Shown: positions 1 through 11,535 of the stretch, in pieces
How positions within the stretch are numbered: the first letter of the stretch is position 1
How the letters are laid out: each line of letters starts with the position of its first letter
The notes under the pieces: generated by a model
Told to the model about the DNA's origin: nothing
What the model saw: only the letters and a program-made list of their open reading frames with translations
Databases searched by the model: none
DNA from: Manduca sexta
Taxonomy: Eukaryota > Arthropoda > Insecta > Lepidoptera > Sphingidae
Reading direction: 5' to 3'
Length of the DNA stretch: 64,000 nucleotides
NCBI RefSeq assembly: GCF_014839805.1
Contig: NC_051117.1
Span: 6,944,001-7,008,000 of the forward strand
Position numbers and translations under genes: made by a program

Positions 1-420
1 GAGCTGTATGCTATGTATAATGATCATCACCCAAATGCAACCTTTAGGAATGAAATTCGCCATCTTGAAACTCAATAATATGACGTATTTGTACAAATAA
101 AGTGTTCCATACATTATTTTGGCGCGTTCGAATTTCAAATCGATCAACACTGGCCGTATTGAGACGTAACAAGAAAGACTAACAATAACGTGGCGTAATT
201 GTGCAGAGGCACCAATAATATGGCGCGCTCGAAATTTAAATCAAACAGCGTTCGAAATTAAAACAATACTGGCCATCATGAGATCCAAAACAATGGTATT
301 TAAAATTAAAAATCAAATGTGTAAACAAGGAAATCAAATAATTAGCGTATGCTCAGAGGCAATAACCGCGTCATTATAGCGCCAGTATTTATGGGTGCAA
401 AGATCCTATTTTAAAGTGCA
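1..420. repeat. Degenerate internal repeat with GGCGCG and CTGGCC motifs
   Basis: Two related stretches, about 105-190 and 205-300, each run from a GGCGCG core through a TCGAA block to ACTGGCC and a TGAGA-like end, so an old local duplication is likely. The 5' part holds GCCATCTTGAA (59-69), the palindrome TATTTGTACAAATA (86-99) and TTTTGGCGCG (117-126), three motifs that recur near 9.1-9.2 kb. Read on the minus strand, an ATG inside CAAGATGGCG at about 62-64 stays open to the window edge (21 codons), so a clipped first exon is possible but unproven. Confidence 0.35.
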
Positions 421-1817
421 CAGCCAAGGTCGAGATGCAATGTCATACCTCAAGGATGGAAGTAAAGTTGGACGCACACCGATCGACTAGCGATTTTTTT
501 TGTAGCACAATCCACAAACGAGCCAGTGGATCATCAGACATAAATCTATCATTAATAATTGGTCTACCAGAAGCAACCAGAAGCGTCAAGAATGTGCATG
601 TTGACAGCTGTAGTCCTTGTTACAAAATCGTTGTTCCATTTTCAATTTTTCCAATTGCTGATATTTGATAATTTTTAATTTATATTTTTATTCACCCTGG
701 CTATGTGACTTTTAAGCCAACATGAACTTACATAAGACTAAATCTACTGGACTATCATTATTCTTTACCACCTTCATAAGTCAGGGATACGAGATACTTA
801 ACCTAAAACACCTAAAACAACCTTTCTTTCATAATCGAAATTACTTCAGACTCTGCTTTGAACGAAAATGACATATTTCATCATACCGATGCAACATGTA
901 AAGGGTGCCTAAACCCAAGTTCAATACACGGCCGCCCTAACGCGATGTCAAGGTCCCGCCGGGCGGCCATTATCTGATCAAAATCTGCAAACAAACAGAT
1001 ACTACAAACATCTTTCTATTAGATTTGATTATTATTTTTGTTTTGAGATATTGTGGCTTCGTCTGGAGTAATAAGCTTGTGGTACATTAGGCTTGCAAAT
1101 GCCATCATTGCTGAAATCCATGGTTAGATTTTCAAGTCAGGCATAATTTCGAATTGATTTATATAAATTTTCTTGAATTTAATGTCAGGTAGTAGTCGTA
1201 AAAACTTCATCGGCAATTCATTATTCTAATATTCACAAAAAGTCTGTATTCCATATGAAGCATAAGAGCAAATGGATGGATAATGTAGTCAATATTAATG
1301 TTCATAACTGGGCATTCAACTTGACATCGAATATCTTAGGATTTCGAACGCAGTACAGTGCTCTGCAGAAAGTATTTCAACGCTCAATGGTATTACTATT
1401 ATGGGACGAGGCACTCATCAGGAAATAAGCAGTTTGCTCGTCTCCTCAGTTGTATAAAATGAAACATTACTTATTAAGATTCCTACGTGATAAATAATAG
1501 AGTTTAAGATTCATACAATTGTGTGTGTCAGTGTTTATTTAAACATTTGATCCGGTCTCTATTTGTATGTCGGTGCCACCTACGGGAGAGAAAGCAATTG
1601 TATTTATATCTAATTCTTAAAATTTATCATGGGGATATTATAGAAAGTATTTAATTTATTTTTACTAAATTGTTCAATTGCCATACTTTTTTATAACCGG
1701 GATATCATTTTATTTGATAAATAAGTTTATTTAACTATTGAAAAACAATCCATACCATTGCTTTATTTTTCTAATTCATTCTGACTTATAAATAATAATC
1801 CAGTTCTGTATTACAAG
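421..1817. other. No gene recognised
   Basis: AT-rich DNA without a convincing reading frame. A small GC-rich patch at about 930-972 contains GGCGGCCATTATC, another GCCAT-bearing islet. I see no repeat copy shared with the rest of the window. Confidence 0.5.
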
Positions 1818-2077
1818 AGGGTTTAACTTCAGGTTTTATTCCACCACGCAGGCCTAGTGCGGGTTGATAGACTTCACATACCCTCAAAAGTCTTAAAAAG
1901 AACTTCTAAGGTATGCAGGTTTCCTCATGATATTTTCTTTCATCGTTATAGCAAGCGATAATTCACATAGAATACACACATTGTTTTAGAAAAGTTAGAG
2001 TTGTGTGCCCTTTGGCTTTGAACCGCGGACATTCATTTCGGCAGTCCATTCCACAACCAACTAGGCTATCGCCGCTT
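1818..2077 (-). mobile_element. SINE-A copy, 3' end missing
   Basis: Minus-strand copy of the commonest SINE here. At its 5' end (right side) the A-box-like AACTAGGCTATCGCCGC reads in reverse, with a B-box-like ttgaaccgcgg stretch beside it. The body matches other copies through the CCACGCAGGCCTAGTGCGG block. The tail present in full copies is lost beyond about 1818. tRNA-derived by its pol III boxes. Confidence 0.8.
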
Positions 2078-2582
2078 TTTGTGTATTTTATACCGAGTCC
2101 CTTTTTATTAAATATATATTCAGTTTTACGAAGCATCTAAGTTATTAAATAAAATACCCTCTTATACCGAATTCTATCATCTTTTTTATTAAATATGTTG
2201 AATATAGCGTCTTCGTTTTTAAATTAACCATCCTCAGACGTTGTAAAACAAACGTAACATTGCAAAATACAACGCAAAGTACGCAAACGCATTTACATAC
2301 AGATTGTATCTTCACAATAAATGCATGGTAACTGTTCTCTCGTCGTAAAGTTAAAATGCGCAGAACAAAAATATAATTATTTTATTACGCAATTTGCTTT
2401 TTCTTACTATAGTATTTAAGCAAGGAATAAACAATCTAATGTTTAGGAAATGAATTAAAATAGTCCCAAATAGTGGTAGGTTGAAGGAGTTATAACTAAT
2501 TGATAGTACTTAGTCAACAACACACACCCAGACCATTACATGTGAGTCAAATAGTATATTAATATGAATAAATAACATAACA
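2078..2582. other. No gene recognised
   Basis: AT-rich, no recognisable repeat or reading frame. Confidence 0.5.
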
Positions 2583-2873
2583 TCAGCCCTATATTGTAAC
2601 TGTCCACTGCTGGGCGCGGGCCTTCTCAACTACTGAGAGGGATTAGGCCTTAGTGCACCACGTAGGCCTAGTGTGGATTGGCAGACTTTACACACCTCTT
2701 ATAGAGAACTTCTGAGGTATACAGGTTACTTACGATGTTTTCCTTCGCCGTTAAAACATGCGATAATTCACAAAGAATACTCACATAACTTTAGAAAAAT
2801 TAAAGGCGTCCTTATATTTTGAACCTATCGTTCGTCTCGGCAATCAGTTCCACCCAACTATTGCTGGCTTTAA
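2583..2873 (-). mobile_element. SINE-A copy, diverged
   Basis: Starts on the left with the reversed tail (atcagccctatattgtaac) and runs through the CTGAGAGGGATTAGGCC block to a decayed pol III box region at about 2810-2870. Several internal deletions make it older than the copies at 21.3 and 27.0 kb. Confidence 0.8.
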
Positions 2874-4150
2874 TGTGAAAAGTATTCTTCAATACTATCA
2901 TTATTATCAATAAGCAGATCGAAGAACCAAAATGCACAAAGGAAAGCTCTTTGTTACTTTCCCGCTTAATATATCGTCAATGGCCTAAAAATCTACACTG
3001 CAAGTTACTGTATATGAGCATATAATATTCACCATTAATACCTAATGCTTGGTAACGCATGATTCACCCGGGAACAATTTCCGTTGCGTTCTCAGTTCTA
3101 TATTTACACTCGCACCCCTTTATGAAGATGGTATAAAATCCGCCGGGCACGCGCCGTCCAAAATGCGCGCCGGGTTGGCATTTGGGATTTTTTGGGGGTC
3201 AAAATGGGAATTATTATAAATACTATAAGTATAAGTAGCGATCGTTGAAGATACTACTGAAATTGGAGTCGCAAGTGTAAATCCAGCCCTTGAGGAAGGT
3301 ATCCGTAACTTGTTAAGTATAGGTATTTATTGATAAATTGCACACGTTTCAACTCACCGACGAATCGAGCGCCATCTAGGCTACCTATGTACTTGATACT
3401 TCTCGGTTATTTTAAGAGCATGTTAAGTCTGTCAACCATTATTAAGACAAAGTATTAAAAGAAAACTCTAAAATCAGCTAAAGAATAAAAAACAATCGAA
3501 TTAGGGGGAAGATTTACCCAATTCACCACCCCTGAATCCGTCCCTTTCTTCATTTATTATTTTAGGACAGTACCAACATCCGACACGGTCCAGAAAAGAG
3601 ATTGATTGCTATTGTACCGGCGGGGGACAAAACAACCGGAGGAAATCACCAGCTTTATGTAACTTTATACTTACGATTTCCTATACACATGTCAAATTTT
3701 ATGATCCGACAAATTGTTCGACAAATATCATTAAGGAATTCTGAGTTACAACGATGATAATAGTTTTAGATATCCGTACCAGAAGATACGGAAATTATGA
3801 AGCGTATGAAACGTGTTTATTTGTCTGTAACTGCATATTCGATATTTTTTAATTATCCGTACAGACTCCTGTCTTTTTCATCAAAAAAGTTTTTACCTTG
3901 ATTGACCATTTTATTGCTGGCTTTACATATTTTTTTTTGGGAATCCAGATCTTCTTGTCTTTAAAAATTATGGACTGTCTCTTTAAAAATATTTATTTTA
4001 GCTACAACGATTAACTGCCTTTGCTGCCTCTTCTCAATAATCCACCCTGTATACCCTATACAATATCCTTCAAATCAGGACAAAATTATGCTTCTATAAT
4101 GCTATTTGACTACCGTCGTAATCCAGAGGGCAGTAAGTCAAAGACGGCCA
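2874..4150. other. No gene recognised; one GC-rich islet
   Basis: Mostly AT-rich. A GC-rich islet lies at about 3140-3180 (ccgccgggcacgcgccgtcc). No open frame or known repeat was recognised. Confidence 0.45.
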
Positions 4151-4161
4151 ATATTTTTATT

Positions 4162-4514
4162 CATCATCATCATCACCATTTTAGTCAGGAATCGTCCACT
4201 GCTGGACATAGGCCTCCTCCATTGAGCGCCATAGGGACCGGTTCTGGGCCGCCCTCATCCATCGGACTCCGGTAACCCTCACCAGGTCGTTGGTCCATCC
4301 CGTGGGGGGCCTGCCTACGCTGCGTCGCCCGGTTTGTGGTCGCCACTCCAGAACTTTTCCGCCCTAACGACCATCAGTTCTACGGGCTATGTGTCCTGCC
4401 CACTGCCACTTGAGTTTTGCAACTCTAAGGGCTATGTCGGTTACTTTGGTTCTCTTGCGGATCTCCTCATTTCTGATTCGATCCCGCAGGGAAACTCCGA
4501 GCATAGCCCTCTCT
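4162..4514 (-). mobile_element. 5'-truncated RTE-like LINE, C-terminal ORF2 remnant
   Basis: The minus strand encodes the carboxyl end of a non-LTR retrotransposon ORF2 of the RTE-like type widespread in Lepidoptera. Readable segments include KLKWQWAGHIARRTDGR, KVLEWRPQTGRRSVGRPPT, RWMRAAQNRS and EEAYVQQWT, then a stop at 4181-4183. One premature TAG sits at 4364-4366, so it is dead. The 3' tail is a TGATGA-type repeat (4162-4178). A perfect 11-bp duplication, atatttttatt, flanks it at 4151-4161 and 4515-4525, which fixes the insertion ends and shows truncation during integration. The family name is by recall of motifs, not by search. Confidence 0.85.
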
Positions 4515-4525
4515 ATATTTTTATT

Positions 4526-5589
4526 ACTGATTTGGAATGTGCGTTAAACGAATTTTCTTCCTATCTAGGTTTCATCTACGTAAATTATAATTGCGTTTTC
4601 TTGTTTGATAAATAGCAGTAAGAACTATAAAATAATCTAATTAACCATGTGATAGAGCAGAACCGGCTTTTATGATTTACTGCTATATCGATCAAGGCAG
4701 AGCTGTGATAGGCATTTCAGTGGTACGTACCTCGCCAGACTCTTGCCTTCGAAAGAGTACCTAGACTGGCTGCATCGTTTATGGAACAAAGAACTCACGG
4801 AAACCTTGAATAAATTATCGATGAATATATTTTTTAGCCATTCTTGACCCTGAAATCTTTAAGTCAACGCCATTTGCGGATCCTTGAGACTTGAACCCTT
4901 TCCCTTCCAGGAGTGTCGACCCCAGAGGCTTTTATGTCTTTTTAACCTACCTCGTAGTACTTACAATAAATTGGTTGTACTCGACATGATATTATGTACT
5001 TAGTTGAATTGTTCTGGAAATTGTCCGACATTTTATGTGACTGGGGTTTGGAATTAATTATGCGTTTGTATTTATTCGATCCCTCAATTGTTACCTTATC
5101 CATCTGTAGGTTTCGTTACGTATATATAGACAAATCAGTTATAGTTTATAAAATACAGACAAACAGTGCCCCATGCTATTTGATTTTCAAAGACTGAATA
5201 AAAACATGCAAAATGATACCTACATTGTATGGTGCAAATTAAGACTAAACTCGAAGTCAAGTTTTGTTCTACATCAGCAAGCAAACAAAATAAAACGGAA
5301 TGTGGTAACATTCTACAATCTTCAAACAGCATCAAGTCTGCTATACGTTCTATAAAATAACTAGATGTTATTTTGTTTGTTCACGACGAATCGAAACTAT
5401 CATAATTTCAACAACGAATTAAAACTACCTCCGATTAGAACAATGATTATTTTAAGGATCAAATATTATGGTTTATGTATTTTAATTTTATTTAAGATAT
5501 GAAATAGCGAAGACTACAGACTAGACAAGTATTGCATACATAGAATTTGTCCTTAATTATTACAATATTCATAACCCATAAAACACGGT
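4526..5589. other. No gene recognised
   Basis: AT-rich; short overlapping frames on both strands carry no recognisable domain. Confidence 0.45.
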
Positions 5590-5770
5590 TGCAAAATCTT
5601 CGCAGTGACATTTCGCGTTGGTCGATCGGCGCGTACAATCTGGCGGGAACTGCACTGCAACAAAAGCAACATGGCGGCGGCGCGTCGGCCGCGCCGATGG
5701 CCGTGAACCTGGCGCGCTAAATTTACACAACGCGCGTCATCCGGTGCATGTGCATTGATTATAAACGCGG
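5590..5770. promoter_or_regulatory. CpG-rich islet
   Basis: A sharp rise in GC and CpG inside AT-rich DNA, with acatggcggcggcgcgtcgg at its core and further CGCG runs. The minus strand is open across it (88 codons) but the translation resembles no family and looks like a composition effect. A promoter or enhancer is possible. Confidence 0.25.
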
Positions 5771-7574
5771 AGACAGCGCACTGCTCTGATAGAGATTTTA
5801 AAACATAATGTTTTATCATGTTTGTAATGGCGGGTATTGTCCATCATTGGTTCAAACACTTAGTCACATTCGACTTGCGTTCCCGTAATGTTTTTAAGCA
5901 AGACAAACAATTGTAAAGGAAAACCATTTAGGCTCACCCCACAATAATTAAGACTTCAAAAGAATTTAATAATTAAATTTCGTAAAATTGGCTTGACGCA
6001 CAAGATTCCACGTAGGAATAAGAATAAACTGAATTATTCTGAAATATAAAATTTATTTAAAAACATAAATTACGATACTTGGTAATTATGTGTTTAAGAA
6101 AAATCATAAACAAATTGCTAATGTTTATGTATATGGAATAGTTACTTTACTTTCAATTTAATTATTGAGAACTGATCTAAATTGAAATAGCTCAAACACC
6201 TTAAACAGTACGTAAAATAGGAATTATGTTGAATTTAACTCCGCGTAAAAGCCCTAAACATACTTTTAGCGAGGACATATTATAAAATAAATCTTAAAAT
6301 TAATCTTTGATATTTTTGGTGATCTCGTTAATATAACAAGTGTGGCAGGCAATCCGAGACATTTAAGCCATTTTTTGTAAGATATATCTTAACAATAATC
6401 AGGATTTTAAACGTGGTGTATGATTCTGCGTGATGTTTTGTATTGCATTGTTCTTTGTAAACGACAAATGATCCAAACTGTTTCAATAAAGTAAATTACA
6501 ACAAAAGTAAATATCATACAATTTCTTTTGACTATATTTGCAGAATTGTTTCTCCGTCCAAAACTGAACTTTGATATAAATATAAAGTGATTAAAAATCG
6601 TATCTGCATCGCATATTATTACCAAAGGGAGACGTTGCGAAGGTCAGTCAAGTCTTGTTTACATACATTTACTGCGCATAACGTTAAAATATCCTCGTTT
6701 GTTCTGTCTTCACGTTTACAAGACGGTGGAAAATCATGATCGTATCACGTTTCGATGATAAATTAAATCTGATTGCAAAGTCCAGGATTTGATAACTCTA
6801 TTATACTAATATCATAAATGGATGTTAAAGGGGTTTGGATGTTTGCTACATAGAAACGCAAAGCGCTGAATGAATTTGAACGAAATGTATCACAAAGATA
6901 GACCATGTTCTTTAATAATATATTGATATTATTAATTAAAAGATTATTATAAATAAGGTTCAAATAAATATATAAAACTCACATTGCTTTGATTCGTTCT
7001 TAATATAATATACTTTTCAAATGACGAATGATTCAAACTTCTTGCTAGTTACAAATCTTAAATTCCAATTTCTGGATTCTAGACCCACGACTCACAATAT
7101 ACCAAAATGATACTGCATTTTCCATATCGACAAGTGACTTGGACATAAACAATGTAATAGATAATATGATAATTAACAATTACAAGCACAAAAACAACGA
7201 TTATAAATCCTGATAAGGTAGACAAAAATAACATTGAATTCATGTTATAAACAACAACGAATGTAAGAAATGTTTTGTGTGATATAACATATTTTAATCA
7301 AAACAATCAACTGAAACTTCTACAAAGCAATTTAGCGAAGGTTGTATGCGTCTTTTTTACTTGTATTATTACTGTGCATCATCTAATGGTAATCCGAAAT
7401 AATAAATAAATAAAGAAATTAAGAGAAATATTTTTTCAGGACAACAAAACAGAATCACGAATTTTTTATTAGGAATGATTTCCGATATCTTTCAAATAAC
7501 ACTCCAAAGCTTAAAAAAAGCGTAGGAGAAAAAGAATTTACTTTAACAAGATCTAAAATGACTACGAGGAACCA
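5771..7574. other. No gene recognised
   Basis: Long AT-rich stretch. No repeat copies, no plausible exon. Confidence 0.45.
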
Positions 7575-7660
7575 GGGCTATATAAACGCTCTAGGGTAGA
7601 GATACTGGAGCGGTACCACTAGACAGTAGTGCCACCACTCAAAGATTCATCATGAATGTA
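7575..7660 (+). promoter_or_regulatory. Possible TATA promoter
   Basis: A good TATA box (TATATAAA, about 7580-7587) is followed about 40 bases later by ACAGT, which resembles the insect initiator, and then an ATG at about 7652. The frame from that ATG stops after 21 codons, so no gene supports it. GGTACCACTA and TAGTGCCACC form an imperfect inverted repeat around the ACAGT. Confidence 0.15.
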
Positions 7661-9010
7661 GAATGTATTAATTTAGAAAATACTATGAGCTCATCAAAAA
7701 CAATCATAATCTGTTAAAAAAAGTCAACTGGTCCTAAAACCTACTAAAAAGAATGTTGTGCCGACTCTTCATTGAATTGGAATATGGTCTGGTGAAAAAG
7801 TAATTAAAGAACCTCTTCGCAAAATGCAATTATTTCTGTTTATTTTCTTTTTTCAACCACATCAGCCTTACCATATTTATTTTTCATTTTACAATAATAA
7901 TCTTACGCTACAAGAATATTAAGTTCTCATAAACATCAAGTATATATCATATTATTTTTATTTAATATAGTATAATAACCAGTGTTGGACAAAACATAAT
8001 CTCGTAACCTGAAAGCCCTTTTCTCGACTCATCGCGGAAGTTTCGAAACGACATCACTATCATGAAATGTAACGTTTAATTATAGAAATAAACACATTTT
8101 ACTATCCACGAGTATCTTCCGTGCAAATAACCTCGGAGTTACAACTTCCCTCTTGCGTGATATGCAAATATGTTGCTATTTTGGATTTATTGAGGACGTA
8201 GGATTACAGGGGCGATGTTGGCAAACCCCTATAAAACATGACATGCTGTTTATCATGACATCTTTAGTGTTTTAGATATTCATGAATTTTGTTTTTATAA
8301 AAAAAGTTTTTCTAGTTTCATCAGTTGATACTAAAGCGAAATAAAAAATCTAGTTAAAAAATACTGCGTATCAGCTAAAACTATCTGTTTATCAAAGTCT
8401 TAACATGGTCCCCACTCCAAAGTTACACAATGCTTAAAACCCACAGCTTTTTACCTCCACAATGGCCCAGGGCATCGCTCGCACAGCCCATTGTATTCAA
8501 AACTGTCAAATTAATCTCTTTAAGAATACGATTTGTTAAATATGAAAAATATGCAAAGTTACATATAAATTTTCATTACAAGCTGTAAGTATGAATAAAA
8601 CTGAAAATTACGTTATTATTCGAAGACCAAGGTCGGGCGGGCGACATTCAAAATGGCTGACGCATGCGAGTCAACACACCGACTTTTTAACGAACATCTC
8701 GCTGCAAAGGTCAACAATTACGCGTACACACACAATTATTGCAGGGCTGCCTTTTATATAATAGAAAAGTTTAAATGCATTTATCAGCTCTTACGATTTA
8801 CGACTGCTATGCCTGTAATTTATATTTATTTATTTTATTAAATAAAAAAAGTATCGTATTTCAACTAATGTCAATCACTAAATGTCACATTTTGAAATGT
8901 GAATAATGCAAAAAAATATTAACACCTATACAAGAAATATTTATATTTTTCGTAATTCTTTGTAGCGATGATAATTTAATAATACCAGCCCTAAATAAAA
9001 TGCATATTTG
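7661..9010. other. No gene recognised
   Basis: AT-rich, with a short GC-richer patch at 8630-8690 holding CAAAATGGCTGAC, which resembles the CAAGATGGCCGAC context of the candidate exon at 9114. The plus-strand frame from that ATG (62 codons) resembles nothing known. Confidence 0.4.
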
Positions 9011-9017
9011 CACATAC

Positions 9018-9114
9018 CTACACCAGGATCCACATCAGAAGTGGGTAACATTGAAGAGTTCGTTGGTATTACATGCACTTCCTGGCTCGCCGAGGTCGCG
9101 ACGCTGTCGGCCAT
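9018..9114 (-). CDS. Candidate first coding exon, unknown gene
   Basis: Starting at the ATG at 9112-9114 (context CAAGATGG, with A at -3 and G at +4), the minus strand encodes MADSVATSASQEVHVIPT followed by a Ser/Thr/Asp-rich segment ending near DVDPGV. It meets a strong splice donor, TAG|GTATGTG, at 9018/9017 after 32 codons in phase 1. The stretch is more GC-rich than its surroundings and has a polar composition like the N-terminus of a nuclear protein. The frame is also open upstream to 9165, but that part is Lys-rich and AT-rich, so I prefer the inner ATG. I do not recognise the protein. Any later exons would lie to the left; none was identified in the window. Confidence 0.3.
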
Positions 9115-9205
9115 CTTGAATTTTTTGACGTTTATTTTTGGCGCGCTTTTTATTTTTTTTAACACTCAGAAATGGTAAAGTTGAAAGCATTTATTTGTAC
9201 AAATA
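9110..9205. promoter_or_regulatory. Promoter-like motif cluster
   Basis: GCCATCTTGAA (9110-9120; reverse AAGATGGC is YY1/Pho-like), TTTTGGCGCG (9136-9145; E2F-like) and the palindrome TATTTGTACAAATA (9192-9205) lie within 96 bp, just upstream of the candidate exon. All three also occur at 59-126. Binding is inferred only from consensus similarity. Confidence 0.3.
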
Positions 9206-9605
9206 GGTACTAGTTTGCGGTGGCTTGTGTAATGTTTTTTTTTTGTTGGATTTATTGCCTTCGTGTTTAAGAATAATGTAGAATACAATAAATTTTATTG
9301 CATAGGTACATAATTTACTTTATTTAAAATATTTCAAATTGTATGTCCCTATTATTGAACTAATGCTCTATTTTAATGTTTGCCTATGACGGAGTATGAG
9401 TGATCATTTAATGCACTATTTAATCGACAACCTGGTTACCTAATTTGGAATTTACTAAATCTTTAGCTGTAGTTATCCTTCATTATATGCTAGATATTGT
9501 TGACATCTGGCGGTCTTTGCCGAATATAAATTTAATAACCAAAATTTTAACTAAGAACCGATGTTGGGAATATCGTATTTTTTTAATAATATTGTATACT
9601 CACTG
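9206..9605. other. No gene recognised
   Basis: AT-rich; the short plus-strand frame across its end runs into the SINE and is not a gene. Confidence 0.4.
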
Positions 9606-9745
9606 CCTCAGTGGCGTAGTTGTTTTGCGTGCGGTACCTCTATCAAACTGAGGTCACAGATTCGTATCCCGGGACATATAAAGCGATATTAGATTCTTCT
9701 ACCCAGTGATATGGAAGAAAGTCATACAACAAAGTAATGATATCG
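9606..9745 (+). mobile_element. SINE-D fragment, tRNA-related 5' part
   Basis: The 5' part holds an A-box-like cagtggcgtagttg and a B-box-like gattcgtatcccggg, followed by the 'gcgatattagattcttctacccag' region shared with other SINE-D copies; the rest of the body is absent. It abuts rep-E. Confidence 0.6.
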
Positions 9746-10108
9746 GATTCCGTCTCTCAAAAGGAACCCTTATAAAACCACTTTGTTGTCCGTCTATCTC
9801 ACTGACAAGACCCTTCTCAGGTACAAATAATTAGATCTATGGTCTCTTTAGGCTATGAAAAAAAATTATTTGTAAGTCAATGTAATCAAAAGATGTAATG
9901 TAATGTAACCATTTATACGACATATGTTTGCTCATTTCGCCTTTTCAGAAGGAAATCAAAACCGTTGACGCAGAATTATAAAATTTAGCAAAAAACAAAA
10001 TTGTATGTTTAGGAAAAACAACTGAAAATCGTAAATATGTACTGATATACCATATTTACAAGTTGATACGGAACACTCGCGCGATTCCAACTCGCACTTG
10101 TCCAGTTT
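9746..10108 (-). repeat. rep-E copy
   Basis: Reversed copy of the element at 58527-58797. The left part has the ggaaccc/gtccgtct...ctgacaagaccctt block. The right end (ccaactcgcacttgtccag at about 10088-10106) is the reverse of the GGACAAGTGCNAGTTGGA start seen at 58.5 kb. Non-coding; class unknown. Confidence 0.6.
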
Positions 10109-10456
10109 TAGTGTAGCACACAGGACACAGCAAACGACTCTAACTGAATCATAAGATCCTAAATTATACTAATATAATATAAGCTTTCAATACCAAAAAG
10201 TACTCTATAACGCATTTATTACAGAGCCATTCGAAGTGGGCAAAGTCGGTAACAAAACCTAGTTTTCCTCAAATATTTGCGAATGTAAAAATCACATTTG
10301 TATAGTGAAACACGTTGCGCAACGGCCTTGTTTAAACACATGTATAAACAACAATTCCAACATGTATTCATATTAAATAATACGAAGCGAATCGTGTGAC
10401 ACATTGACGGAATGTGAGCGCTCGATTTTTACAATACCTATGTATAATTTAATAAT
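10109..10456. other. No gene recognised
   Basis: AT-rich short interval. The minus-strand frame at 10219-10404 has no recognisable features. Confidence 0.4.
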
Positions 10457-10754
10457 ATTCGCCCTGTATTTTATTCTGTTCCTTTGCTGGGCTTGAGCCT
10501 CCTCTAGTACTGAGAGGGATTAGGTATTAACCAAGCTAGCCTAGGGCGGATTGGTAAACTTCATACGCTCTCAAATTGCCTACAGACAATTTCTCAGGTA
10601 TGCAGGTTTCCTCACGGTGTTTTCCTTCACCGTTAAAGCAAGCGATAATTCCCAAAGATCTTAAAAAACGTCAGAGATGTGTGCTCTTGGGTTTTGAATC
10701 AGCGAACATTCGTTTCGGCAGTCCGTTCCATACCCAACTAGGCTATCACCGCTA
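10457..10754 (-). mobile_element. SINE-A copy, near full length
   Basis: Runs from the reversed tail (gccctgtattttattctg) to the reversed A box at about 10733-10750. Diverged in the middle: the CCACGCTGG block reads ccaagctagcc. Confidence 0.85.
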
Positions 10755-10763
10755 CCTATAATG

Positions 10764-10935
10764 CTAGGTCTATTTATTTATTATAGCACAACCATATCAT
10801 ATACAAAGAAATGACATAATATACATATGTACATGACATTTTAATTATAATTGATAAGCTCACTGTAAAATTAATTTAAGAGGGATACAACTAAAGTGCA
10901 ATAAGGTACATTAAGAACTAAAGTAAATGAAAACT
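10764..10935. repeat. rep-L copy with ATTT repeat
   Basis: A short (ttta)n run leads into tatagcacaaccatat. The same arrangement (ATTT repeat then tatagcac) recurs at 20883-20945, with a looser match at 28236-28300. Non-coding dispersed repeat. Confidence 0.4.
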
Positions 10936-11299
10936 AATGATTTTATTAAATAGATATTACAAACTTATTACGACAAATAAATAGTGTCTACAATATGTAA
11001 TGTTAAAGTTTGATAACTCAATAAATAATTGAATATATTAACTTTTTTCAAATCATGTCCTGCCGCACTACACTAATTTGTTAAAATAAAGTTGCCAGCT
11101 ACACTATCAGGCAAGTGCCATGTTCGTCTCGTCATTATGTAGCAATAAAAAATTGTTTAAAACGTGATTCAACAAAAATAAGTAGGTGTGGTCAAAGACA
11201 ATAAATTAATTTACGCTAATACGTAATGATAAAAAGATAAACTTCAACGAAACTGGCTACTGATATTTCTGACTTATAAGAAGCAGGAATTTTGCTGGT
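10936..11299. other. No gene recognised
   Basis: AT-rich, nothing assigned. Confidence 0.4.
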
Positions 11300-11535
11300 G
11301 TTAGGATATATTCCATATCCACGTGATAGCGACCACTGTACACAAGGTGTTTAAACCCGCTATAATGTCCCACGTTAGTCTGTCGCGTTCCGTTTTCAGC
11401 CTGTGTATATCCCCTTCCAACAGGCCGGCATAATTGTGTCGACTGCCGAGTAATCATCTCTCGTTAGTCGACATTATATTGGACATTCCACTTCACTTCC
11501 ATCAGGTGTAGTGTGGTCACTTTTCCATGCAAAAA
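11300..11535 (+). mobile_element. SINE-C copy
   Basis: Full-length-looking copy, from atatattccatatccac through agcgaccactgtacacaagg and aacaggccggcataattgtg to the shared 3' block ttccatcaggtgtagtgtgg. No clear pol III boxes, so the class is inferred from size and its shared LINE-like 3' end. Confidence 0.7.

Noticed and set aside
4021..4615. Plus-strand frames of 84 and 93 codons
   Set aside because: Antisense to the LINE C-terminal remnant; the run of histidines is just the reversed TGATGA tail.
7575..7660. Gene start downstream of the TATA box
   Set aside because: The frame after the ATG ends in 21 codons and no donor site of quality follows; kept only as a weak promoter note.
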